Below are positions 17,501 to 29,000 of a stretch of DNA of 64,000 nt, piece by piece. How positions within the stretch are numbered: position 1 is the stretch's first letter; each line of letters begins with the position of its first letter. The position numbers and the translations under genes are program-made. The notes beneath the pieces are model-generated. The model saw only the letters and a program-made list of their open reading frames with translations. It was not told where the DNA came from and made no database searches. The DNA comes from Sphaerolaimus hirsutus (Eukaryota; Nematoda; Chromadorea; Monhysterida; Sphaerolaimidae). The DNA lies in the NCBI GenBank assembly GCA_964036195.1, contig OZ038454.1, positions 19,392,315 through 19,456,314 on the forward strand. The letters are read 5' to 3'.

Positions 17501-20500
17501 CTTTAGCCGTGAAACGTTCAACCGCCCGCGACTGACGCTTTATCTCCCGTCTGCGTGCTCGTCTGCTGCGTGTTCATGTCCTTGCGCGAGCCGGGCTTCA
17601 CGACGACCGGCGCCGGCGCGGCCTTGCCGGGCGGCTTCTCGCCGCTCGCTTTATTCATCTACGCATGCGTTATGTGATTGCGATGTGCATGTGAAGGGTG
17701 TGCTTCTAAAAGTACCGATTTACATCTATCTGATTTTGTGACGATCTTCATGCGCTTCCCAAATTGTACCATTGAAAGTACTGATCTACGATGGAGCCAA
17801 TTCACTAAATTTTATATAGCTATTTACACATGTGTCACCCAAAGATTATACCATGTATATCAATATACAACAATATACCCCAAATACCCATACTCAAAAT
17901 ACCCATACCCAACACTCATGTGTGGGAATTGCATAGCCCAAACCCTGAATTGCGAATCGATTTTTTGTAGATCTGTACTTTTAGAAGCACACCCCTCATG
18001 TGCAGTTTTCTTGATTATATCGACCAGCCGCGCTCACTTGTTCTTGCTGCGTCGTGTCCACGGTGACGGTGAGCGACCTCGGCTCGTCCTTGGAGGCGCC
18101 CTGGGGGCAGTCCCAGACCCTGTAAAATGTCAAATGTCGTGTAAAAGACCGTAAAATGTCAAATGTCATGTAAAAGACCTTTAAAACGTCAAATGTCATG
18201 CAAAGTGTCAATAGTCATGTAAAATGCCCTGTAAAATAGCAACTCGGTTGTCATTTTCCAGGGCAATTCACATGATTTTTCACACTTTGCATGACCTTTG
18301 ACATTTTACGTGATCTTTTTCACGACATTTGACATTTCAGAGGAACTTGACACTTTGCAGGTTCTTTTACAGGGTCTGGGACTGGCACCTGCAGAGCGAC
18401 GGCGCGTCGCTTTTGCGCCCTTTTCCGCCGCTGTTCCTGCATGCTGCAGCACAGCAGCGCGAGCGGCAGCGACACCGCTGTGATCAGCAACATTGGCTCT
18501 ATCAGAGCCAGCATCGCCCCGCCCAGCCGACTGCGGCCAGGGGGGCACTCCCGGACCCTGTAAAATTCCATGTAGCATGTTAAGTGTCATGTAAGGTGTC
18601 AAAAGTCATGTAAAATGACCTGTAAAACGGAAAACGTGTTAGCCATTTCACATGGCATTTTACATGACTTTTGACACTTTGTATGACGTTAAGCATGTCT
18701 CAGGGCATTTTACACTGGTGTGGGAGTGGGCACCAGCTCTGCTCGCGCGTGGGGGGAATTTTCTCGTGGCTAGGGAATTTTTGGAATTGAAAATGCTCGG
18801 TGGTTCTTGACGTTGCTATTGCTGCGTTTTTATTCGGTTTTTGGAGGTTGGATTGTCGCTGATAGTGGCTGCCTACTATGGGTAAAAATATCAGTGAAGA
18901 TATTATGTTTAGCGCGATGTGTGAGCTTGTTGTGGGTGAGATTTTTTTAGCGCCGTTTATTAGCATCACCTAATTTATACTTTAATATAAGGCCCTAAAC
19001 ACACTATTTCTCTACCAAAACTTCAAAACTTTGTAAAGCTCAAATCAACTTTGAACGCATTTGAGTTCTACTGAATGAGGTGTCCGTCAACTACGGTTTC
19101 GTCAACACAGGTAAACTGAAATGCGTTAAAAGTTGATGTATGAGTTTTCTTTTATTTGAAATTTCTAAAAAGCTGATAGAAAGCTAAATAGCGTGTGCGG
19201 GCACATTCCACATGAATTTGTGTAGATAAAATACCCAACCTGCGTTCATCCACCCTGCAGAAAGTTCAAAAAGAAGGAACTGCGCAAAGGAATGGTCATG
19301 GTTTCGCCGGGACTGGAACCCAAAGCCTGCTGGGAGTTTGAGGGAGAGATACTCGTTTTGCACCATCCGACCACAATTTCCACCAAATACCAGGCTATGG
19401 GTGAGTGCTCATAAAATGCTCAATTAGTTTTGAAGCGACTTGTTGTGTAGCTTTGCTATTGCTAGTCGCTTGGTGAAATGGCACGTTCGAATAAGGAACG
19501 CAAACTTTTAGTGTAAACCGTGCCCCAATAATCAAAACAAAGAAGTCGCCTCCAAAACATAGTTGTTAAAACGTATTTACGTTTACTCGATAGATACTCG
19601 CGTACTGCCTAAATACGTTTACGTTTCCTCCCGGAAAAAATACCTATACTCACAATCTCGCGTACTTTTTGAAAGTACGTGAGTACAGAAAACGTATTTT
19701 AAGAGGACAGAAAATTTCATTTTGCCAGACAGAAAGTGACAAACATAGGACACTTCCTAAGAAATACTTACCAGGAGAGAAAAACACACATCTTTGACGC
19801 ATTTCAGAGTAAAAATTAAAAAAACCCATCAATTTTCACGTTATTTTTGGGTGACAAATACCCACTTTTACGTTTTCTGTGAGAAAATTACCCAGTTTTA
19901 CGTTTTCCCTGGAAAAAATACTCATTTTTGCGTTTTCTCTGAAAAACGTATTTTACTCACTTTTTACACAGTGTTAAAGTCAAAATAAAATAATTTACGT
20001 TTTCTGTACTCGTGTGAGTAAAATAAAATTACTTTATGTTTACGTTTACTTTTTAAAAAGTTTAGTTCTTTTAACAACTGCTCCAAAAAACCGCCCAGTT
20101 CACTGCGGCCCCATCCGTCAAACGGCGACCATAGTCTGGATGGAGCGCGACTGTCTGCGCACGGGCGACAAAGCTTTGTGCCGCTTTCGCTTCATCAAGA
20201 ACCCCGAGTATCTGCGCGCCGGCACGCGGCTGGTGTTTCGCGAGGGCAGGACCAAAGCCGTGGGACAGGTGGCCAAGCTGTTGCCCGCCGGCGTGCCCGG
20301 CCTCAACCCCAACGTCGCCGCCGGCGCGGCTGCCGCAGCGGTAGGCAGTGGAGCGCCCGGCCAGAACAGGGCTGGGAAGAAACCGGTCGTTCATCACGGA
20401 GGTCGGTGGAGTGAATTGGGAAGTGCATCAAGCTATTTGAGGGGTAGGAAAGGGGGACGCCTATATTAAGCCACACAACCCCCGCCCCAATTTTTCAGCT

Positions 20501-21266
20501 ATTTTATCCCTCTGGTGGAGCGATGTCCCATCTGTCCAACCCCACGAGGTTCAAAACTTGGAATACCCCTGCTATTCACCCATAGGGGACTCGAATATCG
20601 TCTATCTATCTAAAAATATGTTTTTAGCGTCATCCATAACGAAAGAAAACACAGTCCTTCGGGTTGAAAATGTCACTAGGTCGATCCTTTTTTGCAAATT
20701 CAGTTTGACGCAGATGTGTGTAAACGCAAATCAAGGATTGAATCGTAACAAGTTCACCAAAACGTGCAAACTGAACAATGACCCCATGCCGTGGCGTAGT
20801 CAGGGGGGCGCGGGGGGGCGGCCAAATTTTTGGAGGGGGCGCCCCCCCCCCCGTTCGCAGGACTCCGTATAGAATCCGCCCCCCCCCGCTCAAAAATCCA
20901 GGATACCCCACTGACCCCACTCAACTTTGATTCGCAGCTTCCAAGGACGCCGGTGGCCAAGGAAGCAGCCGGCGCGGCGGCAAGCGCAGACCCAGGCGGC
21001 CCACTCAAACGGACCCAGATGACGTCACTGCGTCACCGCAGAGTGTGAATGCCGCCGCAACAGCGCCGACTGCAGACGGAGCCCTGCCAGCTGCGCCACC
21101 CTTTGATGTTGCCGCTACTGAGCTGGGCGGCACTGGCAACGTGCCAAAATTTTCCGCTGACGCGTCGTTGTTAATGGACGCGGCTGCGGAAATCGCGACG
21201 GGCGTTGGGGGACATAATAAAAGATTAAGGCAGAATGATGTCGGTGCGGAGAGTGAAAGAACATAA
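8592..21266 (+). CDS. GTPBP1: GTP-binding protein 1, eleven exons, complete
   Basis: GTPBP1 is a translational GTPase related to eEF1A and Hbs1, linked in vertebrates to tRNA delivery and exosome-mediated mRNA decay. Exons: 8592-8663, 8765-9005, 9159-9322, 9809-10053, 10465-10666, 11017-11162, 11592-11783, 12184-12315, 19261-19400, 20099-20401, 20938-21266. All are GT-AG and in frame, giving 721 residues (vertebrate about 670). G1 is GNVDAGKST (166-174), G3 DLAGHEKY (251-258), and G4 TKVD (307-310, split by intron 5). Domain 2/3 landmarks include [32 protein letters not shown] and [10 protein letters not shown]. The first ATG in frame was chosen; the N-terminus is short and diverged. The Arg/Gly-rich C-terminus ([13 protein letters not shown]) resembles the vertebrate tail, followed by about 80 Ala-rich residues. 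Intron 8 (12316-19260) contains another gene on the opposite strand. Confidence 0.95.
9455..9602. repeat. Hairpin MITE remnant in GTPBP1 intron 3
   Basis: AAATCCTTGAATAAGACCCC is mirrored by GGGGTCTTATTCAAGGATTT. This is the same CGAATAA/hairpin family as 5018-5345, but with degraded outer ends. Confidence 0.7.
10120..10396. repeat. Remnant of the CAGGGGTCTCGAATG repeat family in GTPBP1 intron 4
   Basis: The right end reads CATTCGAGACCCCTG, the complement of the start of the element at 30512-31492. The body carries the same ATAGCTAAAAATA and TTTTTCAAGGTGTTGA material. The left boundary is unclear. Confidence 0.5.
11231..11512. repeat. Diverged family-B hAT copy in GTPBP1 intron 6
   Basis: It aligns by eye with 250-590 (AATGAAAACAACCACCAATATC, then GTGAAATTGCG, then GCGAAATACCT) and ends in ACGTTT-like A/T arrays and CGGCCAA. 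No intact terminal TAGGGTTGG or target duplication was found. Confidence 0.55.
11826..12155. repeat. Degraded introner-like element (family 2) in GTPBP1 intron 7
   Basis: The left end GGTTTCGCAAGTGGAGGAG is mirrored near 12120-12145 by ATCCACTCGCGGAATTGACCC. Between them are repeated GAAATGAGAAGTGGGAATTG units and their complements. It is the same design as the intron at 34588-34830, but more diverged. Confidence 0.6.
13106..18514 (-). CDS. Unknown membrane-anchored Lys/Gly/Asp-repeat protein, nested antisense in GTPBP1 intron 8
   Basis: I do not recognise the protein. The exons (minus) chain in frame: 18514-18389, 18100-18038, 17658-17533, 17248-17018, 14727-14667, 13674-13106, for 391 residues. 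The chosen ATG opens a hydrophobic segment ([16 protein letters not shown], residues 8-23) followed by a basic stop-transfer ([12 protein letters not shown]), so a signal anchor is likely. The frame is also open upstream of this ATG across another introner, so the true N-terminus could be longer. The middle is Pro/Thr/Gln-rich ([15 protein letters not shown]). Exon 6 encodes roughly ten-residue repeats of the type GKDKIGT-x-x-E. The last exon is drawn to the TAA at 13106; a GTGGGT at 13126 could instead be a donor. The first intron (18388-18101) is an introner. The nested, antisense position suggests its own promoter. Confidence 0.65.
13938..14112. repeat. Introner-like element (family 2 type) in the nested gene's last intron
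   Basis: Left GTACCAATTCAGCAAGTGG and right CCATTTGTGGAATGGACCCC are inverted relatives of the family-2 ends. The centre is AAGTGAGAAGTAAAA/TTTACTT arrays. The match is imperfect and it sits inside a larger intron, so it is probably an old insertion. Confidence 0.6.
15280..15723. mobile_element. hAT-like element, CAGGGACGTACGCAGG subfamily
   Basis: The perfect 8-bp duplication TTGGCATC lies at 15272-15279 and 15724-15731. Inside are G and C runs next to the ends, GCGCCATGGCGC-like palindromes, and a GCGCGCTTGCGCGC palindrome at 15587-15600. Confidence 0.9.
15758..16190. mobile_element. hAT-like element, CAGGGACGTATCCAGG subfamily
   Basis: The perfect 8-bp duplication AGCGCACC lies at 15750-15757 and 16191-16198. 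It shares the internal order (GAGCGGGGG, GGCTCAGCCCC, GGCGCCATGGCGC, GCGCGCTTGCGCGC at 16065-16078, GGCTGCAGCCCC) with 25448-25868 and 55720-56137. Confidence 0.92.
16230..16609. repeat. Fold-back element (AAGGCGCTCCACA ends)
   Basis: The arms run from AAGGCGCTCCACACGCTGGAA to TTCCAGCTTGTGGAGCGCCT and fold around a centre near 16420. Inner arms share GTTTCGCGACCCATAAAC and its complement. The sequence carries several GTTGACAT / ATGTCAAC motifs. Confidence 0.65.
17283..17482. repeat. Small MITE, second copy of the 3515-3647 type
   Basis: It shares ATCTACCGTATCCCGTCTGA and AATAAACGAACA with the RIOK2-intron copy, and the ends are inverted (TAATGAAATCTACCGTA / TACGGTAGAATTCATT). It lies in the nested gene's intron. 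Confidence 0.55.
18101..18388 (-). mobile_element. Introner (family 1) forming intron 1 of the nested antisense gene
   Basis: Read on the minus strand the intron begins GTGCCAGTCCCAGACCCTGT and ends ACAGGGTCTGGGACTGCCCC then CAG. The exon before it ends in AG and the intron itself ends in AG, a 2-bp duplication that makes a canonical GT-AG intron. Removing it joins CAG to GGC in frame. The core is built from repeated CATGTAAAATG/CAAATGTC-type words in both orientations. Confidence 0.85.
18538..18733 (-). mobile_element. Introner (family 1) upstream of the nested gene's start
   Basis: On the minus strand it begins GTGCCCACTCCCACACCAGTG and ends CAGGGTCCGGGAGTGCCCCC followed by TG. TG also precedes it, so the 2-bp duplication is TG and any intron would be GT-TG. 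It lies in the presumed 5' untranslated part or an upstream coding exon, so the frame cannot test it. Confidence 0.65.
18985..19195. repeat. Fold-back MITE in GTPBP1 intron 8
   Basis: Arms contain AACTTTGAACGCATTTGAGT and the near-complement around 19110-19140. It is the same family as 4103-4290 and 44640-45120. Confidence 0.5.
19558..20080. mobile_element. hAT-like element with TACGTTTAC / AGTAAAA arrays next to GTPBP1 exon 10
   Basis: The ends resemble CA..GTTGTTAAAA and its complement. The 8-bp duplication CTCCAAAA is perfect (19550-19557, 20081-20088). The right duplication ends 10 bp before exon 10, so the element now supplies the sequence where the branch point and pyrimidine tract of this acceptor should lie. 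The interior repeats TACTCA-TTTTACGTTTTC-type words. Relatives are at 29414-29806 and 32191-32589. Confidence 0.85.
20792..20915. repeat. Fragment of the CAGGGACGTA hAT family in GTPBP1 intron 10
   Basis: It contains GTAGTCAGGGGGGCG, a C-run, then a stretch complementary to the family's left end (CCGCTCAAAAATCCAGG). The centre is missing, so this looks like two ends joined by deletion. Confidence 0.55.
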
Positions 21267-23062
21267 GTTGCTGATTGATCGCATCTTTGCTGCAGTTGTG
21301 AAGTTGTGATTGATTGTGTTTTGTGTTTACACGAAGTTGATTTCATTGAAGTTTTGTTTGTGGCATTGAATGCGGACTCAATCATACATAGCGTTTTTCA
21401 ATGGAGGAGAGTGGGTGGATGAGTAAGTTGACTATATTTTGAACAGTTTTTACCGCCGTGTATGTGTATATATACTCGCAATGACACCAAAATATTTTGC
21501 GCATACTGTATCGGCACCATAACGTTTTTCCAGAAAGGTTAGAATTTCCCTGTTTTTGGAACGCCTTTTTGGCAGTGGCGCCATGCCATCACTAAATACT
21601 TAAAATGTGCCAGTTTCTGTCTTCGAATTTCTTCAAATTGTTTGTTGTTGTGTGTGTGTCAGTTCATAAATATTTGTTGTTTCCCGTTCATGTATAGCAG
21701 TAGCGAGTAGTTGTTTATTAGCGGCCCACACACTACTTGACAAACGTGTGTCAACTATACTCTGTGTCAACTCAGATTTTGGCTCCACGTGTCGCAGAGC
21801 GATCTTCCAATGCACTTGCCGTAATAGGTATTTATTTTCAACATTGCCGCATGTGTCTTTGGAGATCGCTCTGCGACACGTGAAGCCGAAATCTGAGTTG
21901 ACACAGACCAGTTGACACAAGTGTGTCAACTTGTGTGTGGGCCGCCATTGCGTCGATCAGCTTTACCAAATAAGTGTCCTGTGCTGTTACACGCATATGA
22001 TTTACTGTTTTGTTTTTTTTACATTTATTGGTCGGCCCTCTTTGTGGGATGAATATCGTGAATGTTCACCAGATTGCAATTGTTATATCAGCAAATTCAT
22101 TGAAACTTTTCATAAGTTGGATGCACAGAATTTTTTAAATTAACACGGTTATTTCGTTTTGAACAATGTCTATATAATACGGCGTTGATAATATCGAGTA
22201 AGTTGTCAAAATTGAATAAAAATTGTGCTTAACAGAGAAATTTTGGTCAAAATTTATTGGTGGGTCATTTTTGCGCTTTCATATAGCTCACCACTGTGTG
22301 ATATCCCGCAATGATAACAATTTTCCTGTTTCCCATTTTTTCCCACAAAAATAACCTACAGTAAAACCTCGAATAAGTTCTCACTGGTGTTATTCTTTTA
22401 GGGTGTTTTTGTCTCGGTACTTATTTGAGGGTTTGAGGGGGGGGGTTCATTTTTTTGTCAGAATTTCCAAGTAAAGTGTATGATCATTTTTGTATAAATG
22501 TGGACAAATCAGTTCTGTTATCCGAAGTCCGAATACAGATTTCACAATTTAAGAAATGAAGCCAATACATCGGCTGCAAAAGAATACATGTTTTTTGAAG
22601 TACACACACAAAACGCTTTTAGACATGTGAAATCTTTCCGACCCATCAAAAGGTTTTCTCATTCCTCACTCTAGTATTTGACTGGCGTGTTATTTGAAGG
22701 TGACTTAGGTTTTTAGGTTATCCACTTAGATCACCGCCATATTTTATTCCGCTTCCATCCCCGCTCCACTCGCGCCGCATGCTAATGATAATTACGACCA
22801 TGTAAATATTTACTTGCCGCGTCTGTTTCTCATGTTTTAAAGTCGTCGTAAACCACGGCGCCTGTTTCGCATGTCGGCTTTTTGTGGGCGCCGCCCTCCC
22901 CGAAAAAGTTGTGCGACATTGCACTGCTTGTTGTGCGCATCTGTTGGGCAGCTGTTTGAGCGTTTTGACGCGTTTTTACGCTCGCCCGCGCTCGAAAATA
23001 GAGATGTGTAGCTTTGTGAATCATTGTTGAGCAGAAAAGCTTTTGTTTAATTTGCTTGAAAG
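21267..23062. other. GTPBP1 to Ig-gene intergenic region
   Basis: 21719-21948 is a fold-back repeat (listed separately). 22370-22450 holds a degraded CGAATAAG hairpin-MITE end. The rest (21267-21718, 21949-22369, 22451-23062) shows no exon, RNA or repeat I can support. The last part presumably holds the promoter of the Ig gene. Confidence 0.4.
21719..21948. repeat. Fold-back MITE (CACACTAGTTGACAC family), copy 1
   Basis: GCGGCCCACACACTACTTGAC at the left is mirrored by a stretch ending TGTGTGTGGGCCGCC at the right. The inner arms share TTTTGGCTCCACGTGTCGCAG and its complement. Near-complete relatives are at 31589-31793 and 35676-35896. Confidence 0.75.
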
Positions 23063-26000
23063 ATGTCTCGCATTGCGATGGTCGTTTTTTGGCTCCTGCC
23101 TCGCTGTTAGTGCCACCCTTTTTTTAATGAGATTTGGTTGACATGATATTTTCGTGTAAATGAACCCACTCCGCGATATGGGAATTCGTGCTTCGCACGT
23201 TTTTCAAGTGGCTATGCACACAGAACAATTGGCTGTTCGATGACGTTCAGAACTGCCGAAAATGTCGGCACTGCATATATTAATTGTGCATTCTGGCAAA
23301 GTTTAACGTATTCAGTTGACTTATGGTTGACGGTCAACTGGAGTACGCGTTGGCATCCTCGCGCAATGCCTAGCATGCCGGAGAATATGTATTTTCTAAA
23401 AACTATGGATCATTTTTAAGCAAATATTTTTCCCGCGGTACCTCTAATCTTTCGTTTTGACCTTTGCCAGTTTCTCCAAAATTTTTCCTGTAGTCACTGT
23501 AATAGTTTCAGATTGCGTCAAATAAAAACTGTCAACTCCAAATTAGGCGTGGACCCACTAGTTACTGCATACACATTTCACAACTTCTACCCCCCCCTAA
23601 TCACCAGTGTGTGTCAGCGAGGAGATCCTGGTGCCCGAGGGCAGGGCCGTGTCCCTATTCTGCGACCCGCTGTACGCCGACTCCACTGATGAAAGCGCTG
23701 TGGCTGCGTGGTTCAAGGGTCAACGGTTCATTGGTGGGTGTTGGTGTGGGGTGTTTTTGTGGTTATTTGGGAAGATGAGTTTGATTGTGGCAGTCTTTGG
23801 ACCCGCGCACTAGTTGACATCAAAATTTGTCAACTAAATTTTGGTCAATAGTGTGATTTCGATCCTTTGTGATAGAGCATTGTTAATTTTATATAGTGAC
23901 ACTTAATTTTCATTGTTTCTGTTAAGTGTGATGGTTTAATACATTTTTTAGCTATTTAGTTGACATTTATTTGCGATGTCAACTAGTGTGTGGGCACTTT
24001 ATGCAGTATTTTGTAGACAATGTTTCGAGTTGCAATTGTTGCTGTCGCCGCCCGATTTTCCATTTGCAGTTCCAGCATCCAAATGTAGCATTACCTCCGC
24101 AGGTCGATCCACGCGCGACAGCAACTTGTATTTCGACGCGGCCTTATCTTCAGCTGGCCGCAGCGCCGGTGGATACGACGATATACCTGAAATTGGGTTT
24201 TTGGTGGTGCAAAATGCAGCCGTGGGTAAGTTTTACAGCCGTTACTATCTAGATATGTATTTGAAAGTGACTATGAGCTTTTAAAGTTAGAGTGCTGTCA
24301 CTTGTACGTTTGCTTGTCACTTAAGTTACCACTTGATTTTTACACTGTCATTTGTTACTTTTGCTGTTACCTATCTAAATTGCTTGGAGGAATTCCCACT
24401 CTGTGTGATCACCCAACATCAGCTGTAATTTTTTCGTACTGATCGCTTCCGTATTATTTTTTGATTTTGTGGTAGATTCACCATTATTTTCAAAAAAATC
24501 TGGAATATTTATGATAAAACCTACCCCCCCCCCCCCGATTTTTTCGACGTTTCGCTCTGTCACAGCAGCCATCACCCGAAAGCGGATTCTTAACGATCAC
24601 CATTGTATCTTCACACAATCTAAAAAAAACTCGAACCGCAGGCCTCTCGAACGGCAGCTACCACTGCACGTGCGACGGTGTCCGCTCAGCGCCGTCGGTG
24701 CTCACGGTGTCCTTCATGGCGGACACGTTCAGGCTGGCGCCGCCATCGGTCGTCCGCGCGCCCGTGGGCGCCGATGCGCGCGTCGAGTGCCGCCCGCCCG
24801 ACGCTGTGCCCAGTGCCAATTTGGTGTGGATGAAGGTCTGTTTGTGAAATGTGGGTGAATTGTGGGAATTGCTGTCGGATAGTCTCTTACGCTATAAAGT
24901 GGTGATTATCGCTTGCCTTACATTTTACACGGCACGGGTATTATGCTGGCCGATTTGGGGGGGGGCTGATTTTAGGCGATAGTAGCCAAAAATTAGCCAT
25001 GGGTTAAATAAATAGCTGAGCGGCCTCGGGATAGATAGATTGCTGGGCGATTTGGGGGGGGGGGGTATCCCCGACCCCCTTCCTTACCCCTGTTACACGG
25101 TCCAAGACCCTGGCCTGATCCATTTCGGATTTCGGGAAAATCTGCCACGTAATTCCGCATCAATAATTCTTCCGTAGCGGTGACTTATACACTACAGCAT
25201 AACCCAAGCCCCGCACATGGCTTGGGCACTTTTTATTTTTAGTGTCCTGACCGTAATTTGGCTTGGAATGGTTTATGATGTCAGAATTGACATTTGCATT
25301 TTGGGGGTCAGAGCGGCACACACCAAAGGGCACCCATGTATTGTCAACTCAATGTTTTGTTTATATGCCTCATTGTTTTCATGTGTCGCATTGATGCATT
25401 CATTTCAACTTTCATATAATGTAGTGGAGTCCTACCATCATTCAATGCAGGGACGTATCCAGGATTTTTGAGCGGGGGGGGCTGCTTGTTTACGAGTGTC
25501 GGCGAACGGGTAAAATTTTTCCCTATATAGGTACGAAAGAGCGTTTTGGCGCTAGCGCCATACAAAGGCGCCACGCCATGGCGCTATTGGCGTTGGCGCC
25601 AGCGCCTGGAACCGCTTTATATGTATGTAATTATGCATACATATACAGCGAAAAGTTGTAAAAATGTGTTCATTTCTAAGGATATTGGTTTAAAGGGACC
25701 ATTCGCTGAAAATACAATGCATGGGGACGAAATTGCGCGCTTGCGCGCAAAATTTTTAGAAACATCAAAAATTATATGGGAAAAGTCGCATTTTCCGGGA
25801 CTTTTTAGGTTTCACCCCGGGAAGGGGGGGGGGCTGCAGCCCCCCCGCCCCCCCTGGATACGTCCTTGATTCAATGAATAAAATTTTGTGGTAAATTTCG
25901 TAATTTATTAAGCCATATTAAAAAACAAAATATTATGATGAAAAAATGTATAGTTTTTGGTTCACTATTCAGATGGGTTTGGTAGGTTGGTACTAAGTGC

Positions 26001-29000
26001 TATGTGAAGTGATAAGTGCAATTGTCAAGTACAATTATTGATAAGTATTTACAAATAAGACAATTACCCCGCACTTAATTACCCGCATTTAATTACACTC
26101 ACAAATACCACCCGCATTTAAGTACATCAATTATGTACCTTTCATAACACTACATCAAAACAAGCTGCCGAGCAAATGTGCCATCACATGAGCGGATTAT
26201 TTGTGCTGCAATGACAGCGGAAACAATGAAAGGACTGTGCCGACAGCCCAACTTTGAACAGGAATACCCTGAATAAAAGCAGACCTTGGGGGACTGAGTT
26301 TTTTCTTGTGCGAGAGCACGCTTCTGTTGTTGCGCAGGCGGCGAAAATCAGTGTGGCAAAAAAAATACCCAAGCCACTTGAAAGCGTCGCTCTAGCTGTA
26401 GTGTATAAGTGCACCCTGAACCCTATAGACATCCAAAAAATCTTATCAATAACCCGTAATCACCATACACCTACAGGACGGCCATCTGCTGCGTATGTCC
26501 GACGCGCGCTACACGATCACGCCGCACGCGTTGACGGTGCACAACGTGACGCCGGATTCCGCTGGCCGGTATCATTGCGTGGCCAGGAACTTGGCCGGTA
26601 CTAGGCGGGCTGAGTTTCTGTTGATCGATGAGAGAATGGATTATGTCAATGGTTGGTTTTTGGGTGGTCTGGTTGTTTTGGTACGGTACTGTTCTGGTTT
26701 CGGTACATGCGCTGGATTTAAAAGATACCGTATTTGCTTGAATAATTTCCCCTGAGGATTTTTGAGGGGGAATTATTCAAGTGGAGGAATTTTTTTCGTC
26801 AGAATTCTCAAGCATATTTATATCATCTGATTTCAAGTAATATTTATGGTTGATTAACACAAAAAGTGCCATTTTTGCTAAAGTTGGGCACACTAAATTG
26901 ATCACATCTCTTGGGGGTATTGTTTTTTCCTCACTCGTTTTGCAGCTGGAATTATTCAAGGGGGACTATTCAACTGTCGATTGTTGCAAATGTGAATGCC
27001 ACACTTTAAAATCTCAAATTCTAGCACCAAACTCTCAGCATCCACACCATCCATCTACGAGGACCAATCACGAACCACACAAACCCCGCCCCAACCACAC
27101 TTCACCCAATCCACGTGGCTGCCCATAGTTCTATGGTTCGCGTGTGGCATCGCAGTTGGCACGGTGGCAGTGAGCGTGGTGATGGTTTGCTGCAGTTGTT
27201 GTTTTGGTTGTGTGGGTGCTAAAGAGGGGGTTGAGGAGCGAGGGGGTGCCGGACTTGGAAGGGCGGATGCTGTGGCACCGGCTGTTAGAGATGGTTGGTT
27301 GGCTTGGGGGTTTTTTGGTTGCTGGGAATGTGCATCGCTGTTTCGGTGGATGCATGGAGTTTTTAAATTCTTTATATTTCTTTTCTCATTCAATATGCCT
27401 AACTGGCGTGTATTTGCATTTATCAAAAAAACTCGTTTAACTTTTTTCATCTTATTATGTCTGTTTCTGTGTATTCTCAATTGGAATGCGTAATTGCTCG
27501 CAGACTTGAGATCGCATCATCGCTACGCCACCGTGATGCCCGTAATAGTGTGATTATTGGTATTCTGCCATTTTGTACAAAAACTTACTGGTTTTGCCGA
27601 AATGTTTTAACGATGGCAGCATTTTCAACATTTTTTTAAACACGGCCTTTAATTTTGGTTGTGGATCATTATATTGGCAACCACAAACTTATTTTTAATT
27701 ATCTTTATACTTGTAATTTGAGAAAAATTTTAATTTATTAAGCATTGTCAGATTTTATATTGAGAAACGTGTAGATTTTCATTCAACATTTCATTTCGTT
27801 GATCTCATGTAAATAAAGTGTTGTCTGCCGGTTTACGATGGCCTTAAATATTTTCATTTGAAGCAGCGAGCGGAAAATGAAGACACTGGAAAATGAATGA
27901 ATGGCCTGCGTCATCAACGTTGCATTTACAAAACCGCGTTGAATTGCCGCGTGGGCATCGCCACTGTACTACCTGAAACAAACGAGTATAACTAATACTA
28001 ATGTCAGGTCAATTAAGTTGTTCAACCCGTCCCGCTGGACATCCCCAGAGGACTAATCGCCGTGGCAGCTCAGTGTCGTCATGTCCGCCGGGAGCAGCTC
28101 TGCCGACGCGCCAAGCAAGTGCAGAGTGACGCCAGTGGCTGGGTGTCGCGTCTCTTGTAATTTGTTTTTTTGGGCCGCTTGGATCTTATTCGGGTTTGTG
28201 TTTCGGTGAACCGCAAAATCTCGAATGAGTCTCCCTTCTTCATTAACTGCTCCCTTGAAATCAGACAGACCATAGAAGCCACGCCTCATTTTGATCATTA
28301 CGACCCTGTGCCTCTAGACATGTAGACCCGCTATTCATGTAAACCGGCTAGTCATGTAGAAGCTGTAGTAATGTAATTCTACCCGCTAGTCATGTATACC
28401 GGTCAGTAATGTATGCCCCTGATTGGGACTGTACATGAATAGCGAGCTGGGGAATAACAGCGAGGACAGGACGGGTGGGGGATTAGTGGCATGTGTACAC
28501 AACTTATGTGGAGAAAAGTGAAAAATTATTTTATCTATTTTTTACAGTATCCTACCCTACGAATTCACAGATACTAACAGACATTTTTATGACATGAATT
28601 ATCAATACCCTCGAGAAAATAGATAGGGAAGCTAAGCTGTTGAGCAACTCTATCAGTCTGTTGACCAGCCTGTCAATCTGACAATTTATCAACCACAATC
28701 ATGTAAATTTGCCATCATGTATGCCCACCACTCGCTGCTAATCCCCAACCCCGGCATACATGACTAGCGTGTAGGATTACTTGACTACCGAGTACCGAGT
28801 CTAGATGACTAGCGAGTTCACATGACTAGAAGGCCTACTCATCATTGCAAATTTAAATATGTATAATACAAAGGAATGTTTAACCTACTGCGACAGCAAT
28901 TATAAATAGCTGCATGCACCCGCCGTTTTGATGGGCTCACACTGACTATTGCAGTTCATTTGTAAATACATTAAATTTTAAACTTGTTAATGGAACCCAT

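Noticed and set aside
18700..18969. Minus frame [10 protein letters not shown]... as first exon of the nested gene
   Set aside because: In that frame the following exons hit a stop after the third exon; the membrane-segment frame is the one that stays open through all exons.
28310..28835. CRISPR-like array of ATTCATGTAAACC units
   Set aside because: Units are irregularly spaced, inverted at the far end and in a eukaryotic genome; this is a transposon-type repeat.
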